A stretch of DNA of 8,299 nucleotides from Planctomicrobium sp. (lineage in GTDB: Bacteria > Planctomycetota > Planctomycetia > Planctomycetales > Planctomycetaceae). The stretch spans positions 1-8,299 of the forward strand of contig JAJDEL010000530.1 of assembly GCA_029259835.1 (NCBI GenBank), read 5' to 3'. The notes beneath the pieces were generated by a model, which worked only from the letters and a program-made list of their open reading frames with translations, was not told the origin of the DNA and did not search any database. The position numbers and the translations under genes were made by a program. Positions 1 through 6,566 of this stretch are shown piece by piece. The number at the start of each line of letters is the position of its first letter. Position 1 is the stretch's first letter.

Positions 1-1247
1 TCTACGGCTTTGAATCCAAAATCATCGGTGGCTCCGTAAACTGTACCACCTTTGATCCCACCACCAGCCAACCATAACGAGAAGCCCCAGTGATTATGGT
101 CGCGTCCCTGAGATGCTCCGGTGCCGCCTGTCCCCATTTCAACCGAAGGCGTGCGACCGAATTCTCCTGTGCAGAGAATGAGCGTTTCGTCGAGAAGTCC
201 TCTCTGCTTAAGATCCATAATCAATGCAGCCAGCCCTTGATCGCACTGACTGGCGACGGTGCGATGACCATCTTTGATATTCGAATGGCTGTCCCACGGT
301 TGACCGCTGCCGTGCCATGTTTGCACGAATCGGACACCGCGTTCGATCAGGCGGCGTGCCATCAACAACTGGCGGTTCTGTGGGCCTTTTCCATACATCT
401 CCTGGATATGCTTTGGCTCCTGCTGAACGTCAAATGCGTCAGTCGCTTCGATCTGCATTCGATACGCAAGTTCAAACGATCGAATTCGAGCTTCCAGAGA
501 TACTTCACCGGGACGTAGGGAAAAGTGTGTCTCATTGAGACTCTGTAACAGGTCGAATTGATCCTTTTGTTCCAAATCTGTCAATCGGCTGTTGCGAACA
601 TGTTTGATCAGTTTTGTGGGGTCGGTTTTTGAGGTGTCGACATGAGTTCCCTGATGAACACCTGGCAGAAATGCAGATCGCCAGTTTGCTGCACCACCAA
701 CCGGATACCCCCCGGGACAGAGTGCGATGAAACCGGGAAGGTTTTGATTTTCACTCCCCATTCCCCATGTTAACCATGAACCAAAACTCGGACGGACGAG
801 TCGCTGATCTCCGGAGTTCATCAACATCAGCGACATTTCATGATTCGGAAGTTCAACGTGCATCGAGCGAATCACAGCCATGTCGTCTGCACACTGAGAT
901 AAGTGTGGAAAGATATCGCTGATGGGAATACCACTTTCTCCATGCTTTTTGAATTTAAATGGAGAAGGTAAAGCGACTCCGGTTTTGCGTTCTGTCTGGA
1001 GGTTTTCAAACGGGAGCATCTGACCAGCACGTTTCGTCAGTTCCGGTTTGGGATCGAACGTATCGACTTGAGACATGCCTCCATTCAAGAAAACGTGAAT
1101 GACGTGCTTGGCTTTCCCTGCAAAGTGGGCACCAGACTCAGCCGAAAGGCTCTCTTGCCCCAGAAGATGATTCAAAGCCAACGAGCCAAATCCCATTCCG
1201 CTGCGCTGCAGAAAAAGACGTCGGGAGAAGTCCTGTTGATTGTTCAT
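1..1247 (-). CDS. DUF1501 family exported protein, C-terminus cut by window edge
   Basis: The reading frame runs from ATG at 1247 to the left edge without a stop (415 residues seen). Family members are usually about 450-480 residues, so only the C-terminal end is probably missing. The N-terminus has a twin-arginine-like signal, SRRLFLQ at residues 8-14, followed by a glycine-rich hydrophobic stretch, so export by Tat is likely. DUF1501 hallmarks seen are FLNGGMSQVDTFDPKP (53-68), WDSHSN (318-323) and GEFGRTP (361-367) followed by GRDHNHWGFS (381-390). The family is related to the alkaline phosphatase/sulfatase superfamily, but its reaction is not established. In planctomycetes it is normally encoded directly after a DUF1549/DUF1553 gene, as here: the upstream stop codon is 3 nt before this ATG. 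No Shine-Dalgarno sequence is visible before the ATG, so translation may depend on coupling to the upstream gene. The family call is firm; the biochemical role is unknown. Confidence 0.93.
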   Translation of the reverse strand, partial: MNNQQDFSRRLFLQRSGMGFGSLALNHLLGQESLSAESGAHFAGKAKHVIHVFLNGGMSQVDTFDPKPELTKRAGQMLPFENLQTERKTGVALPSPFKFKKHGESGIPISDIFPHLSQCADDMAVIRSMHVELPNHEMSLMLMNSGDQRLVRPSFGSWLTWGMGSENQNLPGFIALCPGGYPVGGAANWRSAFLPGVHQGTHVDTSKTDPTKLIKHVRNSRLTDLEQKDQFDLLQSLNETHFSLRPGEVSLEARIRSFELAYRMQIEATDAFDVQQEPKHIQEMYGKGPQNRQLLMARRLIERGVRFVQTWHGSGQPWDSHSNIKDGHRTVASQCDQGLAALIMDLKQRGLLDETLILCTGEFGRTPSVEMGTGGTGASQGRDHNHWGFSLWLAGGGIKGGTVYGATDDFGFKAV

Positions 1248-1250
1248 GAT

Positions 1251-4079
1251 TTAATCCACAAAGACAAATTCATTTGCAGCAAGCAAGGCGTGAGCCAGCC
1301 GCTGCCATGGAGTCGTTTTCGATTTTTGGTTCTGAGATGTGACATAACCGGTCGCAATCTCCACTTCCTGCGGTTCTGCGGAACGGGAAAAGACTCGTCG
1401 ATAGAGAAATTGCACTCGTTCTGTATCGGTCTCTGCAGAAGTAAATTCTTCGAGTGAAGTCAGTGCAGCAGCCCGGTCTTGAATAAACTCAGAATTCAAT
1501 GCAAACAGCGTCTGCTGCGGAACGTTCGTTTCCGGTCGCTGTGCAGTACACGAACTTGAATTCGCCGCATCAAACGTGCTGGCAAGACTCGACACAATAT
1601 CTCGGTTCACGAACCCGTAAACGGTACGCCGCGGAATTGCAGGAGATGAAGACAAATCGAAAGGCTTGCCTCCGATCGTGGAATTCAATTCTTCTGATGT
1701 AGCCAGCATCGAATCTCGCATTGCTTCCAGGTCGAGTTTGCGGCGAGGCATTCTCCACAACAGTTCGTTGTTTGGATCGAGTTCTCGCGAGTTCGCGTTC
1801 TCAACGGCAGCCTGCTGATAAACAGCCGAGAGCATGATCCGTCGATGCAGTTTCTTCAGCGACCAACCGTCTTCTTCGAATGTTGTCGCAAGATAGTCAA
1901 GCAGCTGCGAATGTGTCGGCGGTTCGCCTCGCGTCCCGAAGTCATCAGGTGTGCGAACCAAACCTCGACCGAAATGATGCTGCCAGGCCCAGTTCACAAT
2001 GACTCGTCGAGTCAATGGATTCGACGGATCAACAATCGCTTTGGCAAGTCCCAGCCTTCTCTTGCCAACAGGAAACGGACTGGGGTTTGTATCTGATAAA
2101 GCGGACAGAAATCGAGCCTGAACAGGCTCGCCTCGGTCTATGGCATTCCCTCTACGGAACACGAAAAACTCGTTGGCGAGTACGTCTTCCTGCACTGCCA
2201 TTGCGCGAGGCGGAGAGCCGGGAGATGTCAAATGCAGGTTTTGAATGGCTCCCTTGAGGCCGCTCACTTTGTCACGAATCGGACGGTTCAATAATGTCAC
2301 CGCGATGTCCGTTGTCATCGCGGTGGGTGTCCTTGCTGTGTAGAGATGCTTTCGCAATTGCCGGTTGATGGGACTGTTGACTTCGAGGTGCCTGGGATCC
2401 TCATCGGGAATCACATCGGCTCCACTGGCAGCTTCGAGCGAAGTGTCAATCAAGCTTTGTAACCACTGCTGATGCACGTCAGCAAAGAGTTTTCCATAAG
2501 CATCGGCGACATCGATTAAAGATTTCGGATTATTTTTGAGAATGACATCCAGCACGCGCGGGTTCCAGCGTGGTGGAGTTGCACTCAGTGAGTGCATCGC
2601 TGGCTGTTTTTTCGAGTCGCCATTTTCCTTGACCAATGCTTGAACTAACTCTGCACATTGTTTGGGAAAATCCTTCGCGTCCAGCTTCGACAATTTCATC
2701 CACGGCCCGAAAACGGGATCGTTTTCATTTAATCCGGCGAGATATTTCCGCCAACGTTCCAGCACAAGTGGTCGAACATCGTCCGTGCGATAAGAAAGGA
2801 AAGTCGAAGACAAATCTTGCTCTGGAGTCCCTTGTGCCAACTTTTTCAGATAAGCACCCACTTGCATTTTCAGTCGACTGCGCATGACTGCACTTTGATC
2901 GCGCGCCATCTGATCCCGCGTTTCCTGTCGCTGTGATAATTCTTTTTCATATGTTCGATAATGTGGAGTGCCGGCAGGCTCACCAATTAAGGGGAGCAAT
3001 TCTGGCGAATGACTGCTGGCGAGTGTGGCATACAGGGAATAGTAATCTTTTGTCGGAATGGCATCGTACTTGTGGTCGTGACACCGCGCACAGGCGACAG
3101 TCAAGCCCAGCAAGCCACGTGTGACGACGTCAATTTGATCATCAATCACATCGTGCGGATTTCTGTACTGCATTCCCACAGACAGAAACCCCAAGCCAGC
3201 CATTGCAGGATCATTCTCATCCAGCCCCATCTGATCGGCTGCTATCTGTTCCGTGACAAAGCGGTTGTAAGGCGTATCTGAGTTGAACGCCTGAATGACA
3301 TAATCGCGATACGTATATGAAAAAGGAAATTTGACAAATCCAATCGCAGTACCACCATGTGTGTCGGCGTAGCGTGCGATATCGAGCCAGTGCCTTCCCC
3401 ATCGGGGGCCATACTGCGGCGAATCCAAAAGCCGATCCAAGACTTTCTCAAAAGCCTGTTCAGACTCATCGTTCACGAATGCTTCAACCTCTGCCCACGT
3501 CGGAGGTAAACCAATCAGATCAAACGTGGCTCGTCGAATGAGTTGCTGACGACTGATCGTAGGTGAGAGAGTCATCTTTTTCTTTTGAAGAGCCTCCAGA
3601 ATAAATTGATCAATTTCATTTTTTGCCAACTCGTTGACTGATGGAAGTTCTGGCTTGACGATTGATTCAAATGCCCAGTGTTCTTCGTAGCGGGCGCCCT
3701 GCTCTATCCACTGACGCACGAGTGCAATTTGCTTGGCATTCAATGATTTCCCGGTTTCAGGTGGAGGCATCACCAAGTCTGCATCATCGGAGGTGATTCG
3801 TTTGAATAGCTCACTCTCCTCCGGCTTCTCAGGCACAATCACATGATCTTCTGCAACTTGCCTGATATCCAACCTTAAATCCGCTTCACGATTCCCTGCA
3901 TCAGGCCCATGACAGTGCAGACAATTCTCGGCGAGAAGTGGTCGGATTTGTTCATTAAACCGCACATCAGCTGCGAGACTCGTACGTGCCTGAAGAGAGA
4001 GCATCAGGATCGTGAAGCCAAGTCGCGCGAGTGGTCTTTTGCACATTTCTAACATGATGTTTTTGTTCTCCAGTCCCAT
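1251..4079 (-). CDS. PSCyt1/DUF1549/DUF1553 planctomycete cytochrome-like exported protein
   Basis: This 942-residue protein has the standard three-part architecture. A Sec-type signal peptide covers about residues 1-37 (basic KRPLAR, hydrophobic LGFTILMLSL, cleavage near SLAA). The PSCyt1 domain (about 40-135) holds a haem-binding CLHCH at 53-57 and a MPP motif at 104-106 whose Met could be the distal ligand. DUF1549/PSCyt2 (about 153-360) has WGRHWLDIARYADTHG (227-242) and a second CxxCH, CARCHDHKYDAI (330-341). A long, less conserved linker follows, and then DUF1553/PSD1 (about 675-935) with NWAWQHHFGRGLVRTPDDFG (696-715). Length is normal and no frameshift is seen. It is presumably a periplasmic c-type haem protein in electron transfer or oxidation; the substrate is unknown. 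The ATG at 4079 is 7 nt after the regulator's stop and has a weak AGAG 4 nt upstream. A second in-frame ATG (residue 9, at 4055) with GGAG about 12 nt upstream is possible. Confidence 0.95.
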   Translation of the reverse strand: MGLENKNIMLEMCKRPLARLGFTILMLSLQARTSLAADVRFNEQIRPLLAENCLHCHGPDAGNREADLRLDIRQVAEDHVIVPEKPEESELFKRITSDDADLVMPPPETGKSLNAKQIALVRQWIEQGARYEEHWAFESIVKPELPSVNELAKNEIDQFILEALQKKKMTLSPTISRQQLIRRATFDLIGLPPTWAEVEAFVNDESEQAFEKVLDRLLDSPQYGPRWGRHWLDIARYADTHGGTAIGFVKFPFSYTYRDYVIQAFNSDTPYNRFVTEQIAADQMGLDENDPAMAGLGFLSVGMQYRNPHDVIDDQIDVVTRGLLGLTVACARCHDHKYDAIPTKDYYSLYATLASSHSPELLPLIGEPAGTPHYRTYEKELSQRQETRDQMARDQSAVMRSRLKMQVGAYLKKLAQGTPEQDLSSTFLSYRTDDVRPLVLERWRKYLAGLNENDPVFGPWMKLSKLDAKDFPKQCAELVQALVKENGDSKKQPAMHSLSATPPRWNPRVLDVILKNNPKSLIDVADAYGKLFADVHQQWLQSLIDTSLEAASGADVIPDEDPRHLEVNSPINRQLRKHLYTARTPTAMTTDIAVTLLNRPIRDKVSGLKGAIQNLHLTSPGSPPRAMAVQEDVLANEFFVFRRGNAIDRGEPVQARFLSALSDTNPSPFPVGKRRLGLAKAIVDPSNPLTRRVIVNWAWQHHFGRGLVRTPDDFGTRGEPPTHSQLLDYLATTFEEDGWSLKKLHRRIMLSAVYQQAAVENANSRELDPNNELLWRMPRRKLDLEAMRDSMLATSEELNSTIGGKPFDLSSSPAIPRRTVYGFVNRDIVSSLASTFDAANSSSCTAQRPETNVPQQTLFALNSEFIQDRAAALTSLEEFTSAETDTERVQFLYRRVFSRSAEPQEVEIATGYVTSQNQKSKTTPWQRLAHALLAANEFVFVD

Positions 4080-4086
4080 CTTTTCT

Positions 4087-4794
4087 CTACTCGCAATTAC
4101 TCTCGGAGTCCAACAAAAAGTATTCTTGAAATCCGGTCACATGTTGGAGCATGAGTTGTTCCGCGTTGGAGGAATCCCCGGACTGCATTGCGGTCAACAG
4201 TTCCTGGTGGTTTCTGGTTGTCTCCACAGATGTTTGTGCTGTCACTGCACTATGCTGGCGATGCATGCCAGCGAGCCACAACTCAAGTTGAGGCCGCAGA
4301 GTCTGCCAGGCGGACATCAATCGTGAATTACATGCTGCTCGAATAATTTCTTCGTGAAAGGCAATGTCAAGATGTGTCAGGTTCAGCAGGTCATGTTCCT
4401 GCTCGGTCTGGCAGATGTTCTCTTCCATTGCGGTGACTGCCTCATCGGTCAGTCGTGAGCAAGCCAATGTTGTGGCAGCGACTTCGAGCACTTGCCGAAA
4501 CTCGATAATCTCATACGCATCTGCCTCGGTCAACTGGCGAACTCTTGCCGTTCCACGATCATTGAACTCCAAGAGCCCATCGCTTGCCAACCGAAACTTT
4601 GCGTGTCGTACGGATGCTCGACTCACACCAAACTGTGCTGCCAGATGCGCTTCGGCCAAAGAGTCACCCGGGACCAAAGCTCCGGACAAAATCGCCTCTC
4701 GCAGTTGGGCTTCGACATCGTCGGTGACCAGTTGCTTTTGGATTTTCCGAAGAGAAAACCTTGTGTTTCCCGGTGAAGAAAGGTTTGTTTCCAT
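4087..4794 (-). CDS. FCD-domain GntR family transcriptional regulator (FadR subfamily)
   Basis: A cytoplasmic one-component regulator of 235 residues from the ATG at 4794, the usual length for this subfamily. The N-terminal winged helix-turn-helix (about 25-87) contains ILSGALVPGDSLAEAHLAAQ (35-54), then FGVSRASVRHAKFRLASDGL (55-74) and a wing with RGTARV (80-85). The all-helical FCD ligand domain follows (about 91-222). Candidate metal ligands typical of FCD proteins are D143, H147, H178 or H181, H196 and H218. FCD regulators usually sense carboxylates, sugar acids or amino-acid-like ligands; the ligand here cannot be read. The frame stays open upstream to a GTG at 4929, which would add 45 residues. 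That extension is not GntR-like and spans the palindrome at 4814-4827, so I prefer the ATG, although its Shine-Dalgarno is poor. The gene heads a tightly packed operon and is divergent from the Gfo/Idh gene, an arrangement that suggests self-regulation and perhaps control of both units. Confidence 0.9.
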   Translation of the reverse strand: METNLSSPGNTRFSLRKIQKQLVTDDVEAQLREAILSGALVPGDSLAEAHLAAQFGVSRASVRHAKFRLASDGLLEFNDRGTARVRQLTEADAYEIIEFRQVLEVAATTLACSRLTDEAVTAMEENICQTEQEHDLLNLTHLDIAFHEEIIRAACNSRLMSAWQTLRPQLELWLAGMHRQHSAVTAQTSVETTRNHQELLTAMQSGDSSNAEQLMLQHVTGFQEYFLLDSESNCE

Positions 4795-4813
4795 CGACTC
4801 AACGTAATCTGTC

Positions 4814-4827
4814 GACGGTCGACCGTC
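4814..4827. promoter_or_regulatory. Perfect 14-bp palindrome, candidate regulator operator
   Basis: GACGGTCGACCGTC is an exact palindrome ending 19 nt before the regulator's preferred ATG. Its core GGTCGACC has the GGT-N2-ACC form, similar to half-sites known for several FCD regulators of the UxuR/ExuR and LldR/PdhR kind. Position and symmetry fit an autoregulatory operator in the promoter or 5' leader. It could instead form a hairpin in the leader mRNA, or be chance, because GTCGAC-rich strings are common. Binding by this protein is inference only. Confidence 0.4.
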
Positions 4828-4880
4828 AATTGTCTGTGCCAATTTTACGCGAAATAATTCTTCGGAACTAACGAACGACC

Positions 4881-4901
4881 ACAACCAAGTTGTTCTCACA
4901 A
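4881..4901. promoter_or_regulatory. Two overlapping inverted repeats, possible operator
   Basis: ACAAC-CAA-GTTGT (4881-4893) and TTGT-TCTC-ACAA (4890-4901) are exact inverted repeats that share the TTGT segment, so the middle arm can pair with either side. GT...AC dyads are the general form of GntR-family operators. The site lies about 87 nt upstream of the regulator's ATG and about 300 nt before the oxidoreductase. The arms are only 4-5 bp, so chance is a serious alternative. Confidence 0.22.
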
Positions 4902-5131
4902 TAAGGGATATGACCTGTTCATAAAACACAACGCAGATCGCAACCTCAATCGAACATCAATGTCAGCATCGTGGATTCTTCCTGAACCTCTCTGTCAATC
5001 ACTCGAGGGCCAATGAGGAGTGAAGTGGAATTAGAATGCCAGCGATGATTTGGTTTGAACCTCTTAACAAAAAGCGATGACGATTACTGGTCAATAATGG
5101 TCTTTGAGTGGCAAGGCGAATGCTGTGAGGG

Positions 5132-5146
5132 TACGCTTTGAGCGTA
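5132..5146. promoter_or_regulatory. TACGCT-TTG-AGCGTA inverted repeat upstream of the Gfo/Idh gene
   Basis: Two exact 6-bp arms are separated by three bases, and the repeat ends 52 nt before the oxidoreductase ATG. Such a site could be an operator for a dimeric regulator or a small hairpin in the 5' leader. It has no T-run after it, so it is not a terminator. It does not share its half-site with the GGTCGACC palindrome by the regulator, which argues against both being sites for the same protein. Confidence 0.3.
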
Positions 5147-5186
5147 AGGGACATCCATTATTCCTACCCCGGCGATCACCACGATC

Positions 5187-5191
5187 AGGAG
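5187..5191 (+). promoter_or_regulatory. Shine-Dalgarno AGGAG for the Gfo/Idh gene
   Basis: AGGAG lies 7 nt upstream of the ATG at 5199, ideal spacing, and fixes the start of the oxidoreductase. It is the only clear ribosome binding site among the five genes here, which suggests this gene is translated more independently and efficiently than the others. Confidence 0.8.
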
Positions 5192-5198
5192 AGCAGAT

Positions 5199-6485
5199 AT
5201 GTCGAACGAACCAACACAATTTCCTCGGCGTCGTTTTTTGAAGACCGCAGCTTCCGCGGTTGGTGCCGCAGTGGTGGCGCCTACAATTATCCCAAGCTCG
5301 GCTCTCGGTAGAGACGGGGCCATCGCCCCGAGTGAGAGAATTGTCGTCGGAGGCATCGGAATCGGGCGCAGAGGAGGTTACGACCTTGGCTGCTTCCTAC
5401 AACAAAACGATGTTCAGTTTGTGGCTGTTGCCGACATCAAGGAAAAACGTCGCGGGGAAGTGAAGCAGATTATCGACAAACATAACGGTAACGAAAACTG
5501 CGAGACGTATCGCGACTTTCGTGATGTGCTGGACCGCAGCGATATCGATGCGGTACTCATCGCCACCGGGCCGAATTGGCATGCGACTGCTGCGATGACT
5601 GCGGCCAAAGCCGGCAAAGACATGTACTGTGAAAAGCCTGTCACAAAGAATATCAGCCAGAGCTTAATTCTGGCCGATACGATGCGTCGGACTGGACGCG
5701 TGTTTCAAGCCGGAACTCAAAGACGGAACCTCCCGCACTTTGCGTTCGCCTGCGAGTTGGCTCGAACTGGAAAGCTTGGAAAACTCAAGAAAGTCTACGC
5801 TCATCCAGCGGGAATGCAGGCAATGATGAGCGGCTGGCTGATTCCGGAAACCGAACCGGATCCGGAAGTCGTCGATTGGAACATGTACCTTGGCCCTGCT
5901 GCGTGGCGTCCGTTCAACAAAAAACTTCTCGATGGTTTCAATTTTGAAAAAGGAGGCGGGCTGGTCGGCGGTGGAGTTCTGGAATGGGGCTCGCACTGCG
6001 TTGACCTGTGCCAATGGGCCGTCGATGACTGTCTTCCTCCGGTTGAGTACAACGCACCAAAAGATGGGGAGTTGGTCGCTCGCTACGAGAATGGAACGGA
6101 ATTGATCTTCCGTGAAAAAGGATGGATTCCTCTCGGCTCATGCCCTGTGCGGTTCGAAGGCGAGACAGGCTGGGTCGAAGCGGGAGATAGCGGCAAAATG
6201 GTTTTGAGTTCTCCAGAATTACTGGCTGGCAGAGAAGTCGCTGAAATCGGCGGCTACCCGGCAACGTTTCACGTTCGTGATTTCCTGGACTGTGTCAAAA
6301 CTCGCAGCAAGCCAAAAGGAAATGCTGACGCGGCGTGTAACGCTCACATCGCCTGCCATGCAGCCAACATCGCCCTTCACTTGGACAGACAGGTCAAATA
6401 CGACAACGTGACGCATACGTTCATCAACGACGAACAGGCCAACCGTTTACGATCAGAGGCACTTCGAGAACCGTGGAGGCTGTAA
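5199..6485 (+). CDS. Tat-exported Gfo/Idh/MocA family oxidoreductase
   Basis: A 428-residue NAD(P)-dependent dehydrogenase-like protein of the Gfo/Idh/MocA family, with the length usual for planctomycete exported members. A twin-arginine leader, PRRRFLK (9-15), precedes a small-residue hydrophobic stretch to about residue 38. The Rossmann domain (about 46-168) shows the dinucleotide loop GGIGIGRRG (51-59). D78 lies at the end of the second strand (VAVADIKEK) and hints at NAD rather than NADP. The catalytic EKP motif is at 145-147. The C-terminal domain has GGGLVGGGVLEWGSHCVDL (252-270); H266 is the likely active-site histidine. The family oxidises or isomerises sugars, polyols and their derivatives; the substrate here is unknown. 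Export by Tat implies folding with bound cofactor first, as known for Zymomonas glucose-fructose oxidoreductase. It has a strong AGGAG, is divergent from the GntR regulator and is followed by the HEAT-repeat gene. Confidence 0.94.
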   Translation: MSNEPTQFPRRRFLKTAASAVGAAVVAPTIIPSSALGRDGAIAPSERIVVGGIGIGRRGGYDLGCFLQQNDVQFVAVADIKEKRRGEVKQIIDKHNGNENCETYRDFRDVLDRSDIDAVLIATGPNWHATAAMTAAKAGKDMYCEKPVTKNISQSLILADTMRRTGRVFQAGTQRRNLPHFAFACELARTGKLGKLKKVYAHPAGMQAMMSGWLIPETEPDPEVVDWNMYLGPAAWRPFNKKLLDGFNFEKGGGLVGGGVLEWGSHCVDLCQWAVDDCLPPVEYNAPKDGELVARYENGTELIFREKGWIPLGSCPVRFEGETGWVEAGDSGKMVLSSPELLAGREVAEIGGYPATFHVRDFLDCVKTRSKPKGNADAACNAHIACHAANIALHLDRQVKYDNVTHTFINDEQANRLRSEALREPWRL

Positions 6486-6566
6486 CACTGCAAATTGTAG
6501 TACCGGCATCCTGAACGCTCAGTGATGGAACTTTCTCAGCTCTCCTTCAAATTTCGGACTTATCCC
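6486..6566 (+). other. Short spacer between Gfo/Idh and HEAT-repeat genes
   Basis: The 81 bases contain no hairpin with a T-run, so transcription may continue from the oxidoreductase into the HEAT-repeat gene. An in-frame ATG at 6525 would extend the downstream protein by 14 residues. Neither it nor the ATG at 6567 has a clear Shine-Dalgarno sequence. Confidence 0.5.

Larger units (their letters stand above)
4795..5198. other. Divergent intergenic control region
   Basis: These 404 bases lie between the preferred regulator start and the oxidoreductase start. They should carry promoters for both transcription units. I see no convincing paired -35/-10 boxes; candidate AT-rich elements such as TAAAAT on the minus strand (about 4843-4848) lack a good partner. 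The region holds several inverted repeats, listed separately. No small ORF with a good ribosome binding site and no RNA gene stands out. If the regulator used the GTG at 4929, the non-coding part would shrink to 269 bases. Confidence 0.6.

Noticed and set aside
90..538. Plus-strand ORFs of 142 and 73 codons opposite the DUF1501 gene
   Set aside because: They lie antisense to clearly conserved DUF1501 coding sequence, have no ribosome binding site and show no recognisable domain.
1245..1253. TAA between the PSCyt and DUF1501 genes as a nonsense mutation splitting one gene
   Set aside because: The two are distinct families normally encoded as separate adjacent genes, both complete at this junction, and DUF1501 has its own ATG and Tat-like leader.
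1068..1457. Plus-strand ORF of 129 codons spanning the PSCyt/DUF1501 junction
   Set aside because: It is antisense to two well-supported genes, and its composition looks like a shadow with no family signature.
4364..4807. Plus-strand ORF of 147 codons rich in Ser, Arg and Cys
   Set aside because: It mirrors the regulator's coding sequence in another frame; the GntR/FCD domains on the minus strand explain this DNA fully.
5132..5146. Hairpin read as a rho-independent terminator
   Set aside because: The stem is only 6 bp, no T-run follows on either strand, and it lies upstream of a gene rather than after one.
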